Positions 9,936 through 20,884 of a stretch of DNA of 64,000 bases are shown one piece after another; the first letter of the stretch is position 1, and every line of letters begins with the position of its first letter. The stretch is from Acanthococcus lagerstroemiae (lineage: Eukaryota; Arthropoda; Insecta; Hemiptera; Eriococcidae). The notes under the pieces were generated by a model that was not told the origin of the DNA, searched no databases, and saw only the letters and a list, made by a program, of their open reading frames with translations. The position numbers and the translations under genes are program-made. The stretch is taken from positions 47,204,122 through 47,268,121 of the forward strand of contig CM063108.1 of the NCBI GenBank assembly GCA_031841125.1, given 5' to 3'.

Positions 9936-11090
9936 TTTGGAACATGATTTAATCTTTGAAATGGAGCGAGCGGAAATTCTTCGACTTTTTGATGAATTTA
10001 TGTTAAAATAGCGCTTTTTGCAGAGTTCTCCCACAGGTACGGCTCAGGTCATTATCCAAATTATGTTAGAAACTCATATTTTTAAGGACAGCGCTGTCAA
10101 AAATTTTATTGCAAAAATTCGCTTTTTATGTATCGAGTAACCCTCAGTTTATTTTATTATTATTATTTTTTTGATTTTACGAACACAAGAAAAAAAAAGC
10201 ATTTATATTTTTAAGTCGGTGCACATCGGTGTTGAAATTTAATATCGGATTCCAAAGGGAAAAAATTCAATTTTCCATTAATAAATTTCAGATAACTCCC
10301 CCCCCCCTCCTCCTAAAAAAAATCGGACCAAGAAATTTGTTTTTCTGAAAATGAAACTCGACTGGAATTTTTTTGTTGTTGAACAAATCTCATGTAGGGA
10401 ATGCCCGGGAGTTCCAAAGTAGGGCTGTTGGGGGCCTGCTGATGAGATGACGTCCTTCATCTGTTTTGATCAAATAAATGTCACGTGGTATTCTGTTTGC
10501 ATGTGGTCTTTGGATTCACTGAATCCATTTTTCATGTTCGTTCGGATGCTACCCTATCCTCGCAGAATTCGCTGGGGTCAATGCATAAAAATTAATGTTA
10601 GTATTAATTGCTTCCAGTGAGTGCATCAGCTATAGGGTTTCTTTAGATGCCGAGCTTACTTCCGATATCATTTCAGCTTCAAAACTTCCTTGGAAGTCTC
10701 CCCCGGGGGCTACCACTTGAAATACTGAAGCTGAATGTATGGACATCAGTGACAACGAACATAAGGTCCGAGTTGCTGAATTCATTTTTGGGGTCATTTC
10801 AATTACAAACTAGAACCATGAAACTCTACAAAGAGGCTACAACTTGAAATATTCAAAGTTGAACTCGTGGGCTCTGGTTGTAGCTCCCCGCGGAGCCTCT
10901 TCTTGGTAGGGGTGACAATTAAAATGACGATGAAAATTAACTCAGTGATTTAAGAAACCCCGTGTTTAGAACCATATTGATACTCACTTATGTAACTATG
11001 AATAATTCAGGATAGAATCTCTCTTCGTTTGATACTTTGATACTTCGTTCAATGTTTCAACCAAGTCAGTTCTGTCATCTCTCAGAGGAG
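9936..11090. other. Intron DNA with weak internal duplication
   Basis: A loose direct repeat (GGCTACCACTTGAAATACTG near 10708 and GGCTACAACTTGAAATATTC near 10834) and a C-homopolymer near 10300 are the only structure seen. No coding signal. Confidence 0.3.
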
Positions 11091-11099
11091 GGAATTCGG

Positions 11100-12170
11100 A
11101 TTTCAAGGTCCATATGAGGGCTGGATGCCAAATTTGATGGGAAATCTGAAATCGGTGAACTACATCAAATTTCCTCTCTTTCAGAGAGATGACATCTAGG
11201 TTTTGGGACCCAAATCAGGGTCGAATTGCAAATTTGATTAAAAATTCGAAGTCACGACTCGCCTTACGGACGAAACTATCCGGAATGTGGGAGTTTGACC
11301 TCCCCCCCCCCCAATAATTTGGCAGTTGGCAAATTTTGAAACTGTACATTTGAATTTTTCAATTCTTATGAATGTTTGTTTGTTTATTTTATTTTATTTT
11401 TCAATTAAAAAATATTTCGATTAAAAAATCGGCAAATTTTTAATTTTTTAAACATTTTGTCAGCGAATTTTTAGTTTTTAAAACATTTGTCGGCAAGTTT
11501 TTCTTCTCCACCTTCTCAAATTGAAAGTCTAATTTTGTTTCTGAAAATGGAGTACCCTGGACTCCTGTCAGAGACTAGTCAGTCACGAGCCGAAGGTTTC
11601 AAGCTGAGTATCGAACGTTATCTGAAAGGTTGAAGGAAAATAGTAAATATGGTGGAAAATTTAAAATCAGTGATCAGTGAACCGATGAAGAAGGTTGTCA
11701 AGCCAGATCAATTTTTATCGGGTTAGATTTGGGTTCATTCCCTCAGTTTTAGAGGTCCAAGTTTCTGTAAAGGTTGGGCATCGGGTTTTAGATTTGAGCT
11801 TCAGGTTCTTTCGAGATATCATACTTTTTAGAGTTCAGGATTCGGGTTTTGAGTTGCGTATTTTTTTGATTTTTGTTCGAAATTTGCCAGGTCTGAGTGT
11901 GTTGGTTCAGGTTATGTTTTTTGTTTCGGTTTTTTTTTTTTTTTGGAGCCAGTGTTTGGGTCGACTGGACCGCAAATTTGGTGAAAAATTCAAACTCAGC
12001 GATTTAGTAAATCTAGATTTTGATAATTCGTTTGATTTTTGAAACTCAGTTTTGTCCCCTTTGAAGGGTGAAATTTCGCGTTTGGGAACAAAATTAGGAC
12101 TGGATCGTCATTATGGTGGAAAATTCAAAATCGGTGACCTAAGTAACCTCAACCTAATTATTGGTCAGAC
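11100..12170. repeat. Degenerate tandem or dispersed repeat
   Basis: Variants of GGTGGAAAATTCAAAATCGG followed by TGA(C/T) recur near 11140, 11230, 11650, 11970 and 12110, often after an actgga-type lead and a CAAATTTG. The copies are decayed and unevenly spaced. The 115-aa ORF across 11695-12042 is an accident of this repeat and a T-rich tract. Confidence 0.35.
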
Positions 12171-12759
12171 TACAACTTTGCAAAAAATTAAAGAGACCGT
12201 GTATGTTTCTGTTCAATTTTAACTATGTTCCAACAGCCGATGTCCCTTTTTTTTTCAATTCCGCGTTTATGTACGTAGGTATATTCTATGCGTGAATCTT
12301 TTTCTTACTTTATGGTATCTTGTCATTTTACCGACTTTTCGGAGAAAAGGGAAGTATTTTTATTATAACGAATTTGTAGAAATTTCAATGCCTTTCTGTC
12401 GTTATTTTGTCTAGTAAAATTGTCCAACAAGTGCAAACCGTTTACGTAGAGATTCATTTCAAATAACATGTTTTTGACCCTTGATATTTTTTTAGGGGAA
12501 AATGGTGCAAGATTATTCTTGGCTTAGAATTTTTTCACTCAAGTACAAGGATGTCTAGAAAGCTAAGATTGTGACTCAGTAATGCTCACACATAGGGGTT
12601 AATTTTGGGTAACTTTTGCTTAGGGGGCAGTTCTTTCGTTTTACGGTGCTATGCCTTTCACGCATACGTACTACAAGAATATGTGCACATCTTTCTGAAT
12701 CACCTGTGTATTGTTGATCTATTTTCCTAGTTCGGATTCCCATTTTCTTTCAATTTTAG

Positions 12760-12864
12760 GGCGAAGCTGTTACATCAGCCAATACAAGACCTGCTGAAGC
12801 ACGTAAACCTTCTGACTCGACTAACACGCTGAAACAGTCAAAAGCCGAAGTGGGCGATCATAAG
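12760..12864 (+). CDS. Gene 1, repeat exon A1 (105 bp)
   Basis: This is the first of four 105-bp, phase-0 exons that are copies of one another. Acceptor ctttcaattttag, donor GTACCG. It codes 35 residues beginning GEAVTSANTRPAEARKPSD and ending SKAEVGDHK. The next exon is clearly paralogous at the DNA level, and so is the 81-bp intron between them. The peptide is Ser/Thr/Lys/Glu-rich and looks disordered. Function unknown. Confidence 0.75.
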
Positions 12865-12945
12865 GTACCGTTGAAAATTGGTTTCTTAAAAATTCCTGTC
12901 TCCATTTCCATCCCATTTAAAAACCGAATTTTCTTTCAATTTTAG

Positions 12946-13050
12946 AGCGAAGACGTCACACCGGCGAATACAAGACCTACTGAAGCACTTACACTTTCTG
13001 ACTCGACTAACACACTGAAAAAATCAAAAGCTGAAGTGGGCGATCGTAAG
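12946..13050 (+). CDS. Gene 1, repeat exon A2 (105 bp)
   Basis: This is the closest sister of exon A1: start-to-start spacing is 186 bp, with the same acceptor context and the same GTACCG donor. It codes SEDVTPANTRPTEALTLSD… ending SKAEVGDRK. The differences from A1 are substitutions only, so both frame and exon length are kept exactly. That is what is expected for real coding exons duplicated together with their intron. Confidence 0.75.
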
Positions 13051-13131
13051 GTACCGCTGAAAATGGGTGTCTTAAAAATTCCTGTTTCCATTTCAGTCCT
13101 ATTCAAAAATCGCATTTTCTTTCAATTTTAG

Positions 13132-13236
13132 GGCGAGAGCGTCACGTCGGTCGATGCGAAACTCACTCCAGCCCGTCCACCCGCTCTCTCTTCTGACAAA
13201 CTGGAAGAACACAAAGTTTCATCGAAAGAGTCTGAG
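13132..13236 (+). CDS. Gene 1, repeat exon A3 (105 bp)
   Basis: Third unit of the exon array, 186 bp after A2. It begins GESVTSVDAKLTPARPPAL and ends VSSKESE, with a GTATTT donor. More diverged than A1/A2 in its second half, but the length (35 codons), the phase and the GE-V-TS start are kept. Confidence 0.7.
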
Positions 13237-13328
13237 GTATTTACTGGCTGGACGAAAGATTCCTAATCAAATTTCTGTCTTCATTTTCACCCTATGGAAT
13301 CGCTGTTTTTTTTCCTTTCTTATTTTAG

Positions 13329-13433
13329 GGCGGAATTATCACATTAGCTGATACGAAACCTGTTAACAAACTTACCCATACTGTCACGACTGGTAGACTG
13401 AAAGGAAAGAAGGCTCGAGTGGGTGAGCCTGAA
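13329..13433 (+). CDS. Gene 1, repeat exon A4 (105 bp)
   Basis: Fourth unit, 197 bp after A3. It codes GGIITLADTKPVNKLTHTV… ending KARVGEPE, with a GTACTC donor. Again exactly 35 codons and phase 0. The upstream intron is 92 bp and has the shared T-rich acceptor. Confidence 0.7.
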
Positions 13434-13509
13434 GTACTCTGGGGAAAAGTTTTCTGAAAATATTTTCATTTTCACTGTATTCTGGAATCGTGTTTTCTTC
13501 CAATTTTAG

Positions 13510-13785
13510 GATGGAGGCGTTACATCAGTCGATGCGAAACCTACTCTTTCTACTGGCAAACTAAAAGAACAGAAAGCTGAAGTGGACAAGCCTAAGGTAG
13601 CGCCGGAGAATACTTCTCTGAAATTGACTTCCGGCATTAGGGCGGAGTTCCCCTCAAACGACTACCAAATGACGAAAAATTACTATGAAGAGAAACCAAG
13701 AAAAAGTGTAAATAACGAAGCACGAAGACGGCGGGGAGTAACACGACACAGAGCTGAGCCAGTCCTCTCTGATGTTCCATATTAT
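13510..13785 (+). CDS. Gene 1, exon 9: diverged repeat unit with 3' extension (276 bp)
   Basis: The first 29 codons (DGGVTSVDAKPTLSTGKLKE… to DKPK) are a shortened copy of the 105-bp array exons. After DKPK comes GTAGCG, in the place where the sister exons have their donor. The frame nevertheless stays open for 63 more codons, to PVLSDVPYY and a good GTAGGT donor at 13786. The extension holds a basic patch (NEARRRRGVTRHR) that could be a nuclear-localisation-like stretch (inference). Two outcomes are possible: splicing at 13597 or read-through to 13786. Retention of the next intron would add VGTHRTNR and stop. Confidence 0.65.
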
Positions 13786-13879
13786 GTAGGTACTCATAGA
13801 ACAAACCGCTAGCTATTTTTCCGCTTGGAAATAATCTGTGCCAGCTTGTGATTTCGTGATTTGTTAATTACTTTCACAG

Positions 13880-14095
13880 AATGATACCCCTTCGAAATCT
13901 AAGTCTTCTCGTGAAAAGAAACCGACTCATTTGAGATCTAGGTCTTCTCCTGAAAAGGAACCGGCCCATTCGAGGTCTAAGTCTTCTCGTGGAGAGGAAC
14001 CGACCTCTCCGAGGTCTGAGTCGTCTCGTAAAAAGGAACCGACTCCTTCGAGTTCTAAGTCTTCTCATAAAAAGAAACCGGAAAAGATCAAAGGG
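13880..14095 (+). CDS. Gene 1, exon 10: SR-like 13-residue repeats (216 bp)
   Basis: The acceptor is actttcacag (ends 13879) and the donor GTACGT at 14096. Seventy-two phase-0 codons comprise NDTP, then five tandem 13-residue units of the form SRSKSSRxxEPTx, then IKG. The repeated Arg-Ser/Lys-Ser dipeptides resemble the RS domains of splicing-associated proteins and would be a dense target for SR-type kinases. This is similarity of composition only; no RRM is present. A second copy of this exon with four units lies at 16463. Confidence 0.7.
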
Positions 14096-14201
14096 GTACG
14101 TACGTTTTTACAATTTTATCGGACAAGACAGATTTGGCTTCCCGTTTGAAAGCATTTTCGAAGTGTTTAGACATTTTTGAACCTTCTGTATGCAGGGTGT
14201 A

Positions 14202-16320
14202 ATAATAATAATGATAATAATCAGCCTTTATTGTACGTAAAAAGAAAACAAAACAGAACAACCTTTGTTACACTAACTGTCTGTAACTGCGCCATCAAGC
14301 ACCACTGGCTACTGTTTTCCATCGTGCGCCCAACCCTGGGCGTAGGTCTTTCCTATTCGTTTCCATCTCTCCCTATTGCTAGCATCCCTCCCCAATAGCG
14401 CTCCCGCGACCCCAATATAATTTCATCCACCCATCTCATTTTTGGTCTCGCCATCCTCCTTTTTTTTAATCTCTTGGTTCCCAAAGCTAACCCTTTTTTC
14501 CAACCTACCTTCTTCTCTCCTGGCTACATGACCGGCGTAATCGTGATTTTGTATCTGCAGTCTGTTTATTTGAGTTCTTCTTCTATAACAGTTGTATTGC
14601 TTTTTCTTTTTTTCCTTTTTGCACCTATCATTGAGCGTTTCATCGACTTCTGCGTTCTAGCCAGCCCCGACAGCTGTCGGTCTGTGGCCGCCCACGTTTG
14701 TGCTCCGTACGTGAGCACCGACTGTATATTACTTTCGAATACTTTCTTTTTCATTTTTTGAGGGAAATTTCCTTTGAAAATGCTCTTTAGCCTCCAATAG
14801 CTTCCCCACACTTTGGCCTTCCTCCTTTTAGTTCTTTTTCCAAACTATCCGAAAATGAGATCACCTCACCTAGATATATTACTTCTTCACTTTTTTTCTA
14901 TCACTTCGCTGTTCGAAACCTGCCTCTTTTCCCACTTCCCGCAATTCTTCTGCCATTAGCTGAATTTCTTCTGCCCTTCGAGCTATGAGGGCTACGTCGT
15001 CTGCGAATCGCAGGTTGTTTAGTTTCACCCCTTCCACCTCAACACCCCTCTCTACCCATTCTAATTTCCGAAATGCATTTTCTAACATGCTGTTGAACAG
15101 GTTTGGGGAGAGAGGGTCGCCTTGTTTCACTCCTCTTGTTGTTCTGAATTTTTGTCCTCTCCTGCCCGTTTTTAGGGGCGGCGCAGCCGAGCCTTATACT
15201 ATGGAAAAAATAGATCTATCTTATCAATCGAAGTTCGAGATACACGAGAATGAATCGCATTTGCTTTCAACAGTGGCGTGTGTGGTTTTAAATGTAAAAG
15301 TGAACGTAATCGTGTGTGAAAGAAACAGATAGGAAGATGGTTTTACATCGCGCTTACAGTCTCAGCAAAAGCGACTCGAGGTATCAACATAAGGAATTGA
15401 TGAAAGGAGTTCATTTTGTGAGGCTTGCAATATTGTGTATTCTTGCTGAAATTAGGGTCGGCGTGAACCAACTGACATTTTTGTAAACATAATGAGTTAT
15501 TAGTATCGTTGGAAAGAGCGTAAAAAGTAGAATTTTTCAGAATTGGGCCCCCGATTTAAAAAGGTGTATTCACGTTGATCAAAGCTTATCAGTAAACGTT
15601 ATGTCACATAGTTTCTACATGGCTCTTGAAATTAGAATCACGTGTTCTCAAAAAACAGATTTTCTGGTTGGTTCCCTTACGCTTAACAGCGTCCAAGTGC
15701 GATTGTACTTTGTGTTCGAAGTTGGTTAGTGGAATAGCCGCCCAGACTTCAGCTGAAAGGCCGACCCTATTACTAGGTCGTAAAGCGACCTGGCTTGTTA
15801 TCGTTCCCTCTGCAATTTTGTAAAGGTTCATCAAAATTCTAATATACTTAGCCTGAATTCGTTGATTATTTAGGGCGCTCTAGAGGTAACTGAGGCGGAC
15901 TGAGTCGAATGCTTTCTGAAAATCAATAAGTAAAATGTACAATGGATATGTTGAATTCGTTACATTTTTCCATCATTTGATTTATTATAAAAATCTGATC
16001 TATCGTCATCTACCTTTCCGAAATCCAGCCTGTTCCTGACTTTGACACCTTTCAATACATTTGAGGTGAGACTAATCGGTCTGTAATTCCCCAGATCCTT
16101 TCTACCCCCTTTTTTGAATAGCAAAATAGCCTCCATTGCTCGGGTATCGTCTCCAAAACCAGAATCAGGTGGAAAAGCCTAGTTAGTGGCGTAGTTAGCT
16201 CTGAACATTTTCATGTATCTGTTTTCTACGCCGTCTGGTCCTACAGCCCTTTTGCTGTTCAGGCCAGCTAGAATGTTTTATTTCGTTCTCCAGGAAGGGT
16301 AGAGTGTTATATTCGTTTCT
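14202..16320 (-). pseudogene. RTE-like non-LTR retrotransposon, degenerate, 5'-truncated and interrupted
   Basis: Read on the minus strand from 16320 down, recognisable RT segments appear in order: KKGGRKDLGNYRPISLTSN, then a QEQAGFRK-like string, then an AFDS-like string near 15910, then LMNLYKIAEG near 15830. After a foreign block come TTRGVKQGDPLSPNLFN (15160-15100), LNNLRFADDVALIA with the catalytic ADD, LKSIFKGNFPQKMKKKVF and VLTYGAQTWAATD. The 3' tail ends in an (ATT/ATC) microsatellite at 14202-14222. Frameshifts and stops are frequent. It lies between the two copies of the SR exon of gene 1, antisense to the gene. Confidence 0.8.
15177..15790. other. Unidentified insertion inside the RTE-like element
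   Basis: RT homology stops after IAEGTITS (about 15790, minus strand) and resumes at LKTGRRGQKFRTTRGVKQG (about 15177). The intervening roughly 610 bp has no RT similarity. No inverted ends or target duplication could be defined, so its nature is unknown. Confidence 0.45.
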
Positions 16321-16324
16321 AAAC

Positions 16325-16735
16325 TAGCCGAGCCAGTCTTCTCTGATGATCTACGAGTATATTATGTTGCTACCGACAGAACAGACCGCTAGCTATTTTT
16401 TCCGCTTGGAAATAATCTGTGCCTGCTTGTGATTTTGTGCTTTGTTAATATTACATTTACAGAATGATACCCCTTCGAAGTCTAAATCTTCTCGTAAAAA
16501 GAAACCGACCCATTCCAGATCTAGGTCTTCTCGTGAAAAGGTACCGCCCCATTCGAGGTCTAAGACTTCTCATGAAGAGGAACCGACCCCTTCGAGGTCT
16601 AAGTCTTCTCATAAAAAGAAATCGGAGAAGATCAAAGGGGTACGTACGCTTTCACATTTTTACCAGACAAGACAGATTTGGCTTCCCGTTTGGAAGCATA
16701 GACATTGTTGAACATTCTGTATGTAGGGTGTGCCA
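16325..16735 (+). repeat. Segmental duplicate of 13752-14195
   Basis: This block repeats the end of exon 9, the intron, the SR exon and the following intron start of gene 1, including the shared strings CGCTAGCTATTTTT and GGAAATAATCTGTGCC. It differs by substitutions, by one lost 39-bp unit in the SR exon and by a ruined donor (GTTGCT for GTAGGT). Confidence 0.75.
16463..16639 (+). CDS. Gene 1, exon 10b: duplicated SR-like exon (177 bp)
   Basis: This is a copy of the 13880-14095 exon with four instead of five 13-residue units. It codes NDTP, then units such as SRSKTSHEEEPTP, then IKG. The acceptor (ttacatttacag) and donor (GTACGT) are intact and the phase is 0, so it can be spliced after exon 10 without a frame change. 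The duplication also carries the end of exon 9 and its intron (16325-16462). In that copy the exon-9 donor has become GTTGCT, so only the SR exon looks usable. Confidence 0.6.
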
Positions 16736-16821
16736 GTTCACAATTTCTTCCTTCTGTAGCCGAAAGCGCTCTGGACGACAGAAGGAAGAAATTGTGAATT
16801 GGCACACCCTACATACAGAAT
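16714..16821. repeat. 108-bp near-perfect hairpin (MITE-like)
   Basis: Two 44-nt arms (16714-16757 and 16778-16821) pair with a single mismatch around a 20-nt loop. The outer part reads GTATGTAGGGTGTGCCA. The partial string TATGCAGGGTGT at 14188-14199, just before the RTE tail, shows the paralogous duplicate block once had a similar end. It is probably a tiny MITE; transcribed as part of the gene 1 intron, it would form a stable stem. Confidence 0.7.
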
Positions 16822-19240
16822 TTACCAAGTTCACTCACACTCCAACATGGACCCTAAAATATTTGAACCTACTCTTCGAATTTCAATTTTGAAGTATCCT
16901 TTAGTCCATTATGCACTGCCGAATGAGTAATTGCGTTCTGCTACTTATGTAATCGTTCTAATTCATCGAGTTCTTTCTGTGTCGAAAACATTCGCTCCCA
17001 TTGTCCCTTTGCCTTCATTTGAAGGGTTGGAAAACTGGAAATAGGATGGCCAACTTGACGCTCAACGCCCCAAATATGAATGAAAATATCGATTATGTTG
17101 AGGCGTGCTACAGTTACCAGACCTATGGTTCTTTAGCAACAGTAAAACAGCTGATTGTAAATGTATTTAGCCAATGTATCGAATAAAGCTTGTGGACCCT
17201 TACGGATGGAAGATTGGAGGATCTGGTGCAAGAAGTGGTCAGGATTGCAAAGTCGAGGCCCAATTAAGAGACCGAAAGAAGCCAAAATTCGACCAAACTT
17301 AAATTACTAATACGACTCGAGGCTGAAGCTGAAGTCAAATTTAATTTGGCGTCATTTAGCTTCGATTGTGATGGTGGGAAGGGGTGAAAAGAGATGGAGT
17401 GACATGACTGGGAGCGGGAGAGGAGAAAAATTTGAAGTTGAAACCAAAATAAGCCAATATTTTGCCTGAGCCAAAGGTGAAACCAAAGTCATAACTAAAA
17501 TGTTGCTTTAAGCCGAAGTCGAAGTCACACTTGATCAGTCTCATAATCCTGGAAGTCAGTCTTTCGAAGTAACTGACTATACTAATAAAAAGATCACGCT
17601 CAGAGGCGTCGCTGGATTTTTTTTGTTGGGAGGGAGGAGGGGGGGGGGTAATTTTTTCAGCAGTGTTGTCCTACATTCATCGGCATCGGTGGATTTCTTC
17701 GGTGGGAGGGGGGAGTAATTTTTTTTGATAATATTGACTCACGCACACTGAAATATTTTATGAGCAGAATATTTTTCTAAATTTTTTGTACATAGTTGAG
17801 TATTTATTAATTACTAATTGCTGCATCACATAGTATTAATTCCTTTACAAATTTTGTATAACTATTGGTATTTGAATTGGGGGGGAGGGGGTAATTTTGA
17901 TCATTTCTACCTCCCGCAAGGTGTGTGTGTGTATGTGTGTTTGTAAACTATAAGTTGGTCGTATAATCGGTCGAACTTTCAGCAGACGCAACTCTTTAAC
18001 TACCATATGTTGGAAGGTGTCTTTGTTACTCATCGAAAATACGGACCATCCTATTGAACAGACACTAGAAGAAAACCGAGTCCATGGAGAGTGGCTCATT
18101 AAAAATCAAAAATCGAAAATACGGACCACCCTATTCCACACCATTCTGAACTAACACTAGGTAAAAATTAAGACAATGTATGAAGTTTTTTGATCGCCAA
18201 TCACAGATGTGGCCGGATTCATTTTACCGGAAAATAATTCTCTTTCCAGCAACTCCATGTTCATGGGCCATTGTAGATATCAGCTGCATAAAATAAACAA
18301 GGAACCCCCATAATGTTGAAACTGGCACGTGACTTGTTATGATCTATGTAACCTATCTCTTTCTAATCTGATAGAATTTTAATAAAATTTCATTGGTGAA
18401 AAATCAAAGAAATGTTGAACCTCAAATTCGTTATTCTCATCGCTAATAATCAAGTGTACCTAGATCAAATCATGTAGAGAATACGAGAAAAGATGTACCC
18501 CTGCCTATAGCCTCGGTTTATAATGAATTTATGATCTGAGTAAAATTAGAAAATTCTGTTGCCACCAACTTTGGAATCTGAAGTGGAAACAGGTCAAAAT
18601 ACCGAAATAGGGGTTTCTCACTGTAGTCAGATTTTCGATCCGATTCAGATTTGAGCGTCAATTTGACTTTTCCTTCATGTAAGGGACTGGCTTAACTTTG
18701 CACAAAAATTGAAAAAAATATCGAATTCCAATTCGCGAATCAAAATTCAAACTTCACCTCTTGATACGAGCCGACTTCACGTTATTGAGAATACTGAAGA
18801 AGATATCGATGTAGGGGTTTGTGGGATCGCAGAAAAAAAAATTGAAACAGATTCTTAATGATAGGTACTCTTTGTGCCCCAAAGATCAAACTTTATTCCG
18901 TCAAGTGAGTAAGATTAGCCCGAATTAAAAACTTAATCGAAACATCAAGAAGTCGAATATTTACTCAGATTTTTGATTCGATCAGACTGAGAGGTACCTA
19001 TCAGAATAGTGGGTTTTGGGATATAGCTGAATTTTAAAAAGTTATAAATTGTTGTTTCGACCTCAATTTGGCCTTTGGCCTCCAAACTCCATATGGGAGT
19101 GCCTTAAATATTCATTTGACCTTACTGAAAAAACTGAACAAGAGATCGTAATATTTGGGGAAGGGTACAGAAAAATGGTGTGTACAGTTTTTTTTACAGA
19201 TTATTGGAAGTGGTCTCCTAATGGAACATAAAACACAACC
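16822..19240. other. Intron/intergenic DNA, nothing recognised
   Basis: Contains G-homopolymer tracts (17641-17648, 17880-17890) and a short GT repeat (about 17921-17943), but no supportable gene or element. Confidence 0.3.
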
Positions 19241-20330
19241 AAACCTCTAACCAGAGGAATGGCTCTCTTATCACTGTACTGTTAGGATGCTAGTAAACAA
19301 AGGGAATGAGGAAAAAAATTCGTCGAGCAACCAATAAAAATGAAGACGCTGAGGGAAGTTCCACATCAAATTTATTAAAGAAGACCAAATTTCAGAAATA
19401 CAAAAATAAAAATGAAACACACGTATAATTGAACTTGAACCGATATGTTTTCTTCGACAAATCGAACCCGTAAAAATCGAAATTACGACATAATATATAG
19501 TATGCCAGCAATAAATTCTAGGAAAATTTAGAATTTCCACAGAAAAAAATCCAGCATTTTGTATGCGGTGTTTGTACAGAAGGACTTCCACAAACGGCGA
19601 GGTTTCTGTGAATCGTTCAATCAAAAACTATAAAAAGTTTTCAGTATCAAAATTCAATAGATGCAAAGAAAGCTAATGAACATGAAAATGAATGACTTTT
19701 AGAATCTAGAACCGGGCAGGTGGGACGAGATGCTAATCTTCCAAGCCCATTAAAATCAAAAGTTACACAATTACATGCTGGGCCACTCGATAGATTCGAA
19801 TTTCCTGGGAGAAAATCCACAAACAGCTGCTTTCCATGTTAACATCGAAGCAGTGTGTTTCCACAAATGAACGGCGAAGTCTAGTGGATCCTCGAAAATA
19901 TATTATGGTTATTCAACCAGAAGCTGCAAAAGTAATTTAGTAGTAACAAAATTCGATAAAAATATGGATGCCAACCAATGAAAAATATTTTACTCCGCAT
20001 ACCGTTTATCCAGCGACGAATTTTGGGAAAGTTGACAAATCCAAAACTTGACTGGAGGAAATCCGAAACGAAACCTGCTGGTATCCGGTGTTTGCCTAGA
20101 AAGGCTTCCACGAGTCAGCGGTCTAGTAGATCCTCAATAATACGATGATCGTTCAAACAAGAACTGTAAAAGTAATTGTACAGTATCAAAATTCGAGGGG
20201 GAAAAATACAAGCTATTGAAAAAATTCTCTCACCTATATATAAGGCAGCAGGGGTATAAATCAAAGGTGCATACGTACACTGAACAGGACGCACTAACTT
20301 AGCAAGAATTTATGAACTAGTCTCCATTAC
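19240..20330. repeat. Degenerate satellite B, left block
   Basis: Three or so decayed units share GCGACGAATTTTGGGAAA, CCTGCTGGTATCCGGTG, CGGTCTAGTAGATCCTC and CAAAATTCGA with the large block at 26940-32440. The copy near 19980-20170 is the clearest. The blocks are probably parts of one array broken by minisatellite growth and a retrotransposon. Confidence 0.6.
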
Positions 20331-20884
20331 ATTCATCATTGATCTTGCACATTCCTGTCAAACTCATAAAAAAAAAAATAGCCAGCATTAGCAGGTAATC
20401 ATATTTACATCAATAGAAAGTAATAATAAATTGGCCGAATACCAAAAAGTTTGACATCATTACCCTGAGCGAGGTTTTAAAAAGTACAATAGTAATAAGT
20501 AACGAATTATAATATGAATATTAATATACTAGGGAAGCAATAAATTTGCAGACTACCAAACTATGTTTTTATCGGCGTAGCTCAGTGTTTTGAAAACGTC
20601 CCGCACCAATTATATCGAAATATACAGCAATGCTCGATGAACAATAAAATTAGCTGCACGAAAACAAAAACTAGTAACAAGTACTAAATAAAAACGAAGT
20701 TCCAATGGAGCTCCTGGGGCTCGGCTGGAGAATAAAAATGGCGCATCATGGGCTCAAATTTTTATACACACCATCCCAATAAATGATCATAACTTAGAAA
20801 CTCTCCACAATACTTCTACCAGCACGAGAAGGAATACTGAGATTGGATCTCGGGATAGATTTAAAGGAATAGATTGGATCACAA
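20330..20884. other. Nothing recognised
   Basis: AT-rich DNA between satellite B and the minisatellite, without ORFs or clear repeats. Confidence 0.3.

Noticed and set aside
11695..12042. 115-codon ORF as a gene
   Set aside because: Lies on a T-rich tract and a degenerate repeat; composition (Phe/Val/Leu run) suggests chance.
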